A DNA stretch of 64,000 nucleotides from UBA6022 sp032154105 (lineage in GTDB: Bacteria > Patescibacteriota > Saccharimonadia > Saccharimonadales > Saccharimonadaceae). The position numbers and the translations under genes are program-made. Within the stretch, counting starts at the first letter, position 1; the number at the start of each line of letters is the position of its first letter. Below the pieces are notes generated by a model. It did not search any database, was not told where the DNA came from, and saw only the letters and a program-made list of their open reading frames with translations. Where the stretch lies: assembly GCA_032154105.1 (NCBI GenBank), contig JALDYI010000002.1, positions 95,237-159,236 of the forward strand. The letters run 5' to 3'. Below are positions 58,298-64,000 of this stretch, in pieces.

Positions 58298-59179
58298 TTA
58301 AAAGAGTGATATTTGCCGTGCGGGTAGATCGATGTTTGTCTCTGTGTCAGAAAGCTCCACATGGTAGCCGACATACTTTTTAAGTGGCAAAAAAAGCTGT
58401 GTATCTTGCTGTTCGCAGAATAATAGTGAGCCAAGCATGCCACTTACTTTGCCGGAAATAAGATTATGAGTCGTTGATTCATATGCGCTATCAAGTGCAG
58501 GCGTGCCGGCTGGAAAGAATTTTGTGTCAAGATGGAGAATGGTAGCATCCGAAAAGCTGGTCTTTATTTCAGCCTCAATTTTGCTGAGTGTGTTTTGGAG
58601 CTTTACCTCAGCATTTGCCTGCTCGTATGGTGAGGTAAGCGTCTCTATCTTCTTTCGGATAAGGACGGTCTCGGCAATGCCTGGGAGTGCTGCTATCTTT
58701 GCTTCGTACTGCCTGGCAATATGTGCTGTCGAAAACGTGTCGAGAATCAGTGCGATGCGAGCACCTTGTTCGAGCAGTCTGCTATTGCCGCGGGCGGCGT
58801 GCGAGATACCTACTTTTATGATGTCATCCCCGAAAAATGCCAAGTATAGGATATGGGGTTCAAGATTCCGCGCCTCTTGCTGTAAGGATACGGACGTCGT
58901 ATTGTAGAACGCCGGGTTAAAGCCGGTACGCTTTTGACAGGCTGGGCACTGCTCGTATTTTGCTTCGACAACATTTGCATTTGGGCATACATGACTTTCG
59001 TTGTTTGTGATGTTGTGCCAGCCGATGCAATAGCGCTGCGAGGTGTCAAACGTAAGTGTCAGGGTCTTGCCGAGCGGCTCGAGCTGTACGAAACGATCGT
59101 CTTTCTGGAGCGACAAAATTGGCTTCTCGTTTTTTGAGAAGCCAACATGTGCAAGGATATATTTGCCAGTTTCTGGCAT
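58298..59179 (-). CDS. DUF2797 family protein
   Basis: A 293-residue protein of the DUF2797 family, whose function is not known. Visible: a zinc-binding type cluster CIGW...HVCPNANVVEAKYEQCPAC (given here as separate segments), followed by a GIY-YIG-like core with HILYLAFFGDDIIKVGIS and GNSRLLEQGARIALIL, which suggests nuclease ancestry. The ATG at 59179, 4 nt after the preceding stop, is preferred over an upstream ATG overlapping that gene. Confidence 0.82.
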   Translation of the reverse strand: MPETGKYILAHVGFSKNEKPILSLQKDDRFVQLEPLGKTLTLTFDTSQRYCIGWHNITNNESHVCPNANVVEAKYEQCPACQKRTGFNPAFYNTTSVSLQQEARNLEPHILYLAFFGDDIIKVGISHAARGNSRLLEQGARIALILDTFSTAHIARQYEAKIAALPGIAETVLIRKKIETLTSPYEQANAEVKLQNTLSKIEAEIKTSFSDATILHLDTKFFPAGTPALDSAYESTTHNLISGKVSGMLGSLLFCEQQDTQLFLPLKKYVGYHVELSDTETNIDLPARQISLF

Positions 59180-59183
59180 GAGC

Positions 59184-59699
59184 CTAGAGTGCCGCTTCGA
59201 CAGCAGCCCAAGTTGCGTCTGGATTGTCTTCTGGGACAATGATTGTCACTTGGTCGCCGATAGCGATATGGAAGTATGTGACGCTGGCAAGGAGGATGCG
59301 GTATTCTTTGCCATTTGTTTCTACATAGTACGCACCGTCGTGCTGAGTAAGTGTGCCAATAATTTGCTTGCGCGGTGTTGGGCCGATCTGCTTGTAAATA
59401 AAGCTGCCATCGTCGGCGATAGTAAGCTTCATGATGTCGCCTTCAACAAGCTTTGACTTGCTGGCGTAGTTGGCTGGTACTGGGTAGCTTTTGCCGTCTG
59501 GGCCGATGGTGACCTGGCCGTCGAAGACGCCTTCAATCACTTTGCCGCCGACATCTTCTTGGCTGTTTCGTGGTGTCACGATAGTGCCATTCTCACCCAT
59601 GATGCTGATAAGGAGTTCTTTAGCAGCTGCTAAGTTGGTTTCGGCCTCTTGAATAAGCGAATGCAATCGCTTCACTTGTTTTTCTGGTAATTCAGACAT
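59184..59699 (-). CDS. Conserved CPR-type hypothetical protein
   Basis: A 171-residue soluble protein: N-terminal coiled coil (about 4-40; LPEKQVKRLHSLIQEAETNL) and a beta-rich core with KVIEGVFDGQVTIGPDGKSY, PVPANYASKSKLVEGDIMKL and KQIIGTLTQHDGAYYV. It looks like a small beta-barrel domain protein of the kind common in CPR genomes. Role unknown; nucleic-acid or translation-related binding is possible. Start at the second ATG (59699), with AAAGGAAAT further upstream. Confidence 0.7.
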   Translation of the reverse strand: MSELPEKQVKRLHSLIQEAETNLAAAKELLISIMGENGTIVTPRNSQEDVGGKVIEGVFDGQVTIGPDGKSYPVPANYASKSKLVEGDIMKLTIADDGSFIYKQIGPTPRKQIIGTLTQHDGAYYVETNGKEYRILLASVTYFHIAIGDQVTIIVPEDNPDATWAAVEAAL

Positions 59700-59773
59700 G
59701 GTAACTCGCAATTTCCTTTTGTCTATTTTTGTAGTGATATTACCTCTATATATACCAGTAGCTCGTGTTTATG

Positions 59774-60298
59774 TCAATTGCCGACCCATGTTCGCCAAGG
59801 TCCAGTTATGGCGTCGGTCGGATTATAGCCAGCATAACTTCTAGTCAAAGTAAGGCCGGTGATTTGGGCTATCGAATCGCACGTATCTACTTTGAACGAA
59901 AGTGGCCCCGTATACTGTTGGACTCCCGTATTCATGGATGCGTAATAGTTCTTGCCTGACTTGCTGATTGCCGCGATTGCAAACATGGTATTGCCCGTGT
60001 CATACGCGTAGCAATACAGCAAGTTGCCGAAGGTAGGATCAATAAGATAGGAGGATCTGGATGCCTTATAGTTGAGCGAAGCTAGTTCGGCGGAATATGG
60101 ATAGTATTCATTTTCCGTCTGAAATAGCATAATTTTCGTTTTTAGGGTATTGAGATCATTTTGGACGGCGGTATCGTTAGCACGATTTTGGATGCCACTA
60201 TATGCAACGATAATAATGGCGGCAAGAATACCGATTATGACAATGACAATCAGCAGTTCGACAATAGTAAACCCTTGTCGGTGTGATCGATCTATCAT
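59774..60298 (-). CDS. Type IV pilin-like protein (tandem copy 4)
   Basis: A 174-residue prepilin: peptidase site RQG/FTIVELL, hydrophobic helix to about residue 32, AYSGIQNRANDTAVQNDLNTLKTKI in the amphipathic extension, and a head with two Cys (LLYCYAYD, VDTCDS). It shares the C-terminal TGPWRTWVGN motif with the first copy of the array. Its start overlaps the stop of the preceding pilin gene by 4 bp (ATGA type). Confidence 0.9.
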   Translation of the reverse strand: MIDRSHRQGFTIVELLIVIVIIGILAAIIIVAYSGIQNRANDTAVQNDLNTLKTKIMLFQTENEYYPYSAELASLNYKASRSSYLIDPTFGNLLYCYAYDTGNTMFAIAAISKSGKNYYASMNTGVQQYTGPLSFKVDTCDSIAQITGLTLTRSYAGYNPTDAITGPWRTWVGN

Positions 60299-61263
60299 TG
60301 CGGTGGTCCTGTTGATGTAGAGTTGCCCTCCGCGCTGTTCCAGATCCAGTTTGATGAATCGCCGTCGGCGTAGCTATAGTTTGTTGCACCCTCGGTAATC
60401 ATAATGTCATCCCACCATACGACACCATTCCCTAGTGATGCGCCATTGTAGAGGCGGATCCATGCTGCTGTGGCGGTTGCGGGTATTGAATATGTTACTG
60501 ATACACGCGACTGGCCAGTAGTATTTGCCGCCTGTGTACCTCGTGTTAGCGAGTGCGATCCGGTACTCGATGTATACCACGCGGTAATCTGACGCGATCC
60601 GTTGCCCGAAAGTGAGCCTGCTTGGGCTGCTGTGAGCCGAATAGTGCCCGATATGGTGTATGTTTTTCCTGCCTGAAGCCCCATTCGGAATCCGCCTAGG
60701 TCACCCCCGTAAGCAATATATGTATCATTGGTAGCACCCGAGGGCGTGATCATGAATGATGCGGTTCCAGAGCTGTACCACGAGGTATCCCTGGTTCCGG
60801 TTGCGCTGACGGTTGTTATCCCTGCCGTATTATTTTCGGCACTTGGATTCGTGGCCATGTTAGTGATTGCCGCTACCCCGCCTTGGCTATGCCCCGCGCA
60901 GCCACCCTGAATTGGCGTCTGTGCGGTGGATGTAATTTTGTACGAAATGGTATCTTTTGTGGCGGTCAGGCAGTAACTGTCTGATGAAGCGACGTAGCTA
61001 TACTGAAAATCGACATCATCAGCCTTCTTGAGGCTGGCTCCGCTTGATGGGTAGACCCCTGCATCAACTTTACTGAGCTCAAGTTGTTTCGCGGCGCCAG
61101 CAAGACTGCTCGTGACTGCTGCTGTTCTGGCCCGATTCTGGATGCCGTTATACGCCACAATCGTAATCGCGGCGAGGATGCCAATGATGACGATGACAAT
61201 AAGTAATTCAACTATCGTGAAGCCTGCGCGTCGATAGCGTATTGATAAGGTACCCATGGTCAT
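60295..61263 (-). CDS. Type IV pilin-like protein with CBM-like head (copy 3)
   Basis: A 322-residue prepilin: RAG/FTIVELLIVIVIIGILAA N-terminus, a pilin-like segment with a Cys pair (SYCLTAT, GGCAGHS), then a C-terminal beta-sandwich of about 170 residues that reads like a carbohydrate-binding CBM_4_9 domain (MATNPSAENNTAG, GLQAGKTYTISGTIRL, VVWWDDIMITEGATNYSY, ADGDSSNWIWNS, STSTGPP). It could place a sugar-binding module on the pilus. The start at 61263 overlaps the preceding stop. Confidence 0.88.
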   Translation of the reverse strand: MTMGTLSIRYRRAGFTIVELLIVIVIIGILAAITIVAYNGIQNRARTAAVTSSLAGAAKQLELSKVDAGVYPSSGASLKKADDVDFQYSYVASSDSYCLTATKDTISYKITSTAQTPIQGGCAGHSQGGVAAITNMATNPSAENNTAGITTVSATGTRDTSWYSSGTASFMITPSGATNDTYIAYGGDLGGFRMGLQAGKTYTISGTIRLTAAQAGSLSGNGSRQITAWYTSSTGSHSLTRGTQAANTTGQSRVSVTYSIPATATAAWIRLYNGASLGNGVVWWDDIMITEGATNYSYADGDSSNWIWNSAEGNSTSTGPPQ

Positions 61264-61751
61264 TAGTATGCCTGATCCCCTTCTGTCCAGTAGCCCCATC
61301 TATCTTGCCATGAAGCATAGCTCGTGTCCTTGACTGATGCAGGAATGGTATCCTGTTCGTATTGTGGCAGTTTTGGTTGGCCAAGGCGAAGAAGTTTGTA
61401 GCGCGTGCCATCAGACTTATAAATGTAACAGTTTCCGGATGTAACAGTTCCGCTTAGTTGCGGGAGTGAAGCTGCATATTTGGGTACGACGCCCGGGATA
61501 AAGGTATTTGCGCCACTTGATGAGTAGGCCCAGTTTCCACTTGTGCTTGGGTACGTGCCGACTTCTGCTTTGTGCAGCTCAATGACTTTTTGTATTGTCT
61601 TTAGGTCTGATTGAATAGTTGTGTATTTCGCTCTGTCTTGGATTCCGTTGTACGCCACAATAGTGATTGCTGCTAATATGCCGATGATCACAATGACAAT
61701 CAGGAGCTCTACGATAGTAAACCCAGGATTGCTTTTTTTACCCTTTGTCAT
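61263..61751 (-). CDS. Type IV pilin-like protein (tandem copy 2)
   Basis: A 162-residue prepilin: basic leader MTKGKKSNPG, cleavage before FTIVELL, hydrophobic helix, AYNGIQDRAKYTTIQSDLKTI, and a head that ends SWQDRWGYWTEGDQAY. The longer open frame upstream overlaps copy 1 and lacks a prepilin leader, so the ATG at 61751 is used. It lies 4 nt after copy 1. Confidence 0.9.
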   Translation of the reverse strand: MTKGKKSNPGFTIVELLIVIVIIGILAAITIVAYNGIQDRAKYTTIQSDLKTIQKVIELHKAEVGTYPSTSGNWAYSSSGANTFIPGVVPKYAASLPQLSGTVTSGNCYIYKSDGTRYKLLRLGQPKLPQYEQDTIPASVKDTSYASWQDRWGYWTEGDQAY

Positions 61752-61755
61752 CTCG

Positions 61756-62295
61756 TTAGTTTCCGCCCGCCCAGTCTCGCCATGGTCCAGTAGTCGTGTC
61801 ACCACTACTGTAGCCTGCGCCTCCAGCAACCCATGCCGCGTTAACACTCGCACAGATTGTGTTAGCCGTTCCGCCGGCCCAGCTGGTTGCGCCAGTATAT
61901 TCATTAATAACTCCACTTGGGCCAGCGTAGAAGCGTTTGCCGGATTTACTGTAGCCATGGATGGTAAAGTCGGTTGGATCAGTCGTTGTCGGGTAGCAGA
62001 TAAGGAGGTTGTAGTTTGTGCCTGAAGGTGGCGTATAAGCATTCTTATTAGCTTGTATACGGACGTTGGCGGCGTAGAGCGCGGGATTGCCGTAAGGGTA
62101 CGCTGAAGCTGTATTGTCGATCCTGGCCAATGCCATTTTCTTCGCAAGATTAGCGAGGTCAGTCTGTACGGCGCTGTCGTTTGCTCGATTTTGAATACCG
62201 TTATATGCCACGATCGTTATCGCTGCAAGGATACCTATAATAACAATCACGATCAAGAGTTCGACAATCGTGAAGCCGCTTGTGCTTTTTCTCAT
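61756..62295 (-). CDS. Type IV pilin-like protein (tandem copy 1)
   Basis: A 179-residue prepilin and first gene of a four-pilin operon. Leader MRKSTSG, cleavage before FTIVELL, AYNGIQNRANDSAVQTDLANL, head with Cys pair (LLICYPTTT, NTICASV), C-terminal GDTTTGPWRDWAGGN. TGC-TATACT lies 6 nt before the ATG. Such pilins in Saccharibacteria are thought to serve twitching and host contact. Confidence 0.92.
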   Translation of the reverse strand: MRKSTSGFTIVELLIVIVIIGILAAITIVAYNGIQNRANDSAVQTDLANLAKKMALARIDNTASAYPYGNPALYAANVRIQANKNAYTPPSGTNYNLLICYPTTTDPTDFTIHGYSKSGKRFYAGPSGVINEYTGATSWAGGTANTICASVNAAWVAGGAGYSSGDTTTGPWRDWAGGN

Positions 62296-62301
62296 AACTT
62301 A

Positions 62302-62307
62302 AGTATA
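62302..62307 (-). promoter_or_regulatory. Extended -10 box of the pilin operon
   Basis: TGC-TATACT on the minus strand, 6 nt before the ATG at 62295. Confidence 0.65.
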
Positions 62308-62397
62308 GCAATAAGAAGCACTGAATATAAAATGTATTCGTTTTCCACACCATTACTAGGGGTGCTGACAAAAGCGTTGTTAATTTTGTTGTTGCAT

Positions 62398-62433
62398 AAA
62401 AATATACCGCCCTGTATAGGACGGTATATTTTT
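62398..62433 (-). terminator. Intrinsic terminator of rplJ-rplL
   Basis: AAAAATATACCG / CGGTATATTTTT perfect 12-bp stem with an inner CCT/AGG pair; T-tract on both strands. Confidence 0.9.
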
Positions 62434-62488
62434 GGTTCATTAACGCCGGTTGAATAAGTTTGCTTACTCCACAAGGGAGTAAATGAAA

Positions 62489-62863
62489 TTAGCTAAGTTC
62501 TACGCTTGCGCCAGCTTCTTCGAGCTGCTTCTTAGCTGCTTCAGCGTCATCTTTGCTGACTTTTTCTTTGACTGGAGCTGGGGCACCGTCAACGATAGCC
62601 TTTGCTTCACCAAGACCAAGGCCAGTGATTTCTTTAACAGCTTTAATAACTGCTACTTTCTGAGCACCAGCGTCTGTAAGAGTCACTGTGTATTCAGATT
62701 TTTCGTCTTCAGCAGCACCAGCTTCAGCAGCTGGGCCAGCTACAGCAACAGCTGCAGCAGCAGGCTCGATGCCGTATTCATCCTTAAGGATAGTTTTAAG
62801 GTCGTTAACCTCGAGTACAGTAAGCTTAGTTAGCTCTTCTGCAAGTTTCTTAATGTCAGCCAT
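62489..62863 (-). CDS. rplL: 50S ribosomal protein bL12
   Basis: Stalk protein that recruits translation GTPases, 124 residues. N-terminal dimerisation helices (IKKLAEELTKLTVLEVNDLKTIL), an Ala/Gly-rich hinge (about 35-52), and the C-terminal domain with EYTVTLTDAGAQKVAVIKAVKEITGLGLGEAK in family form and VKEKVSKDDAEAAKKQLEEAGA. AGGAGG precedes the ATG. It follows rplJ by 26 nt. Confidence 0.97.
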   Translation of the reverse strand: MADIKKLAEELTKLTVLEVNDLKTILKDEYGIEPAAAAVAVAGPAAEAGAAEDEKSEYTVTLTDAGAQKVAVIKAVKEITGLGLGEAKAIVDGAPAPVKEKVSKDDAEAAKKQLEEAGASVELS

Positions 62864-62889
62864 AATAGCCTCCTATATATTCAGTTTAA

Positions 62890-63414
62890 TTAATTGGTTG
62901 CTTTAGCACTGACGCCGTCTAGGAGGGCGTGCAAGTTGCCAGATAGTGCGTTTGTAATATCGTGAACTGGTGAAAGCAATTGTGCCACCACTTGGCCGAT
63001 AAGTTCGTTCTTGCTTGGAAGACCAGCAAGAGCTTTAACTTCATCAGCGCTAAGGGTTGCGCCTTCGCCAGAAAACGCGCCAACAAAGACAAGTGCAGGA
63101 TGAGTTTTTGCAAACTTATCAAGTACTTGTGCTGGTGCAACTTCGTCGTTGTCGCTAATCGCGTAGAGCAACTGGCCAGTAAGAGCTGAAGTGTCAGTGT
63201 TTTTGTAGACGTCGTGAGACGCTAATGCAACACGAACAAGTCGGTTCTTGATGACCTTGATTGTCACTCCTGCTTCACGAGCAGCGCGGCGAAGTTCTTG
63301 TACGTCAGCTACGCTGAGGCCTTGATACTGTGCGAACACAGTCATCTTGGCATCGGCGAGAACGTCGCTCATCTCTGCAACCAAAGTGTTCTTTTTATCG
63401 CGGGTAATTGCCAT
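62890..63414 (-). CDS. rplJ: 50S ribosomal protein uL10
   Basis: Base of the ribosomal stalk, 174 residues. N-terminal 23S-binding domain (SDVLADAKMTVFAQYQGLSV, LRRAAREAGVTIKVIKNRLV) and C-terminal helix that carries bL12 dimers. The ATG at 63414 has AAAGGAC upstream; the longer frame runs into the leader. Its long structured leader suggests autoregulation. Confidence 0.96.
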   Translation of the reverse strand: MAITRDKKNTLVAEMSDVLADAKMTVFAQYQGLSVADVQELRRAAREAGVTIKVIKNRLVRVALASHDVYKNTDTSALTGQLLYAISDNDEVAPAQVLDKFAKTHPALVFVGAFSGEGATLSADEVKALAGLPSKNELIGQVVAQLLSPVHDITNALSGNLHALLDGVSAKATN

Positions 63415-63503
63415 AAAAGTCCTTTCTTTGATTGATGTTTTATTCAACCGGATTGTTAATGTACTGGTAATGAGAGAAATTCATCAACAAGTTGCTGAAT
63501 TCG

Positions 63504-63528
63504 GTTCAACGCCCTTTCGGGGCTGAAC
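63504..63528 (-). promoter_or_regulatory. Second hairpin in rplJ leader
   Basis: GTTCA-ac-GCCC / GGGC-TGAAC stem of nine pairs with a 2-nt bulge, between the attenuator and the rplJ start. Confidence 0.55.
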
Positions 63529-63548
63529 GACTCAAAGACAAAATAAAA

Positions 63549-63578
63549 AGTCTTTGATTCTCGCACTACCAAAGACTT
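63549..63578 (-). terminator. Attenuator in the rplJ leader
   Basis: AAGTCTTTG / CAAAGACTT 9-bp stem with 12-nt loop, followed on the minus strand by TTTATTTTG. It is an intrinsic terminator located inside the leader, about 135 nt before rplJ. Confidence 0.8.
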
Positions 63579-63589
63579 ATAAGAAATGT

Positions 63590-63655
63590 TTGTTACATCC
63601 TCGGTAGCGGATTAAGTATTTCTTTCGATTTACTGCTACTGTCTCTGGTAATGTC
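63590..63655 (-). promoter_or_regulatory. Ribosomal protein L10 leader (L10-binding RNA)
   Basis: On the minus strand the leader has AGACAGTAGC and, about 25 nt later, CCGCTACCGAGG. This paired motif matches the known L10 leader element by which L10(L12)4 binds its own mRNA. It precedes the attenuator, so binding probably favours termination. Confidence 0.8.
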
Positions 63656-63666
63656 TGAAGTGAGTA

Positions 63667-63696
63667 TAGCAGAATGTGCGTGAAAAAGTCAATATT
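63667..63696 (-). promoter_or_regulatory. Promoter of rplJ-rplL
   Basis: TTGACT (-35), 18-nt spacer, TATACT (-10) on the minus strand, about 250 nt before rplJ. Confidence 0.7.
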
Positions 63697-63801
63697 ACAG
63701 CGTGAAAAGGTGTACAAATTGCCAAAGTATAGTATTTATGTTAATATATTCAGATGCTTACGGAAATCCTGTAGGCTGCAAAAACGCAAAGGAGCGTGAC
63801 A

Positions 63802-63963
63802 ATGGCAAAGGCCAATGTCGATAAGAAGCCCGAAGTTAAGACCGTCTCTGACAAGCCCTCGGTTTCCTCTGGGAAGAGGGGCGCTACATGGCAGAGGCAA
63901 CCGAGTGTGCTTAAGCCCTCGAGGTTTAAGATCGGCGACGGCGAAGACGACTTCGTTGACTAA
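63802..63963 (+). CDS. Small charged hypothetical protein, 53 residues
   Basis: Frame from ATG 63802 to TAA 63963 with a strong AAAGGAG site 7 nt upstream. The product (starts MAKANVDKKPEVKTVSDKP, ends GDGEDDFVD) has a basic first half and acidic tail and no hydrophobic segment; likely unstructured. TATAGT near 63727 may be the -10 box. A longer open frame on the opposite strand is only its shadow. Function unknown. Confidence 0.65.
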   Translation: MAKANVDKKPEVKTVSDKPSVSSGKRGATWQRQPSVLKPSRFKIGDGEDDFVD

Positions 63964-64000
63964 TCTATAGTCCGAGTCCTTGTACAAGGGGCGGGGGGGG

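Noticed and set aside
59774..62295. CRISPR-like or direct-repeat array from the similar pilin N-termini
   Set aside because: The repeated segments are coding (GFTIVELL-type helices) and widely spaced by different head domains; this is gene duplication.
63736..63987. 83-residue minus-strand frame at the window end
   Set aside because: The plus-strand frame at 63802-63963 has a strong ribosome binding site and protein-like sequence; the minus frame has neither.

Overview
Organism. The window looks like a chromosome segment of a Candidate Phyla Radiation bacterium, most likely Saccharibacteria (TM7). This is inference from content: an ultra-compact layout, a full F-type ATP synthase with no respiratory genes beside it, several prepilin-like proteins with a GFTIVELL-type N-terminus, many short lineage-type hypothetical proteins, and transcripts that appear to start at the start codon. 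TGA is used as a normal stop (for example atpB), which argues against the recoded CPR lineages. No rRNA, transposase or CRISPR array was seen. One tRNA gene (Gln-TTG, encoded CCA) is present.

Layout. 1-8.7 kb: a 5'-truncated ORF, smpB, two divergent GT4 glycosyltransferases, an alpha/beta hydrolase, an ABC-F ATPase, a glutaredoxin-like protein, and a large pilin-like RCC1/ricin-B surface protein. 8.7-15.3 kb: atpI-B-E-F-H-A-G-D-C. 15.4-21.4 kb: a DabA/DabB inorganic-carbon uptake pair, then an unknown gene and a protein carrying the CxDxR...HxxC pattern of beta-carbonic anhydrases. 21.5-31.4 kb: acyltransferase, Dus, an unexplained structured-RNA locus with a 59-codon ORF, a UvrD helicase-nuclease fusion, a TrmA/RlmD-type methyltransferase, a pilin, an Erm-like methyltransferase and a 28-residue Lys-rich peptide. 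31.5-38.9 kb: Crp/Fnr regulator, PepSY protein, small membrane proteins, CIRCE-controlled hsp20, tRNA-Gln, P-type ATPase, GreA. 39-47.3 kb: response regulator, histidine kinase and MacB-like ABC exporter; HxlR regulator; FAD-linked oxidase; NatAB-like ABC exporter. 47.3-58.3 kb: tgt, AI-2E-family permease, cysS, DHH phosphoesterase, and the dnaX-dnaB-GT39-ybaB-recR run. 58.3-64 kb: DUF2797, a CPR-type hypothetical, four tandem pilins, rplJ-rplL with an L10 leader and attenuator, and a small 53-residue protein.

How it fits together. Energy (F-ATPase), ion and inorganic-carbon handling (DabAB, P-type ATPase), cell-surface attachment (pilins with lectin-like heads, glycosyltransferases), export and stress sensing (two ABC exporters, two-component system, HxlR, Crp) sit beside core information genes. 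A repeated rule is visible: the first gene of a transcript has a -10 box 6-10 nt before its start codon and no ribosome binding site, so its mRNA should be leaderless, while internal genes of operons carry good Shine-Dalgarno sequences.
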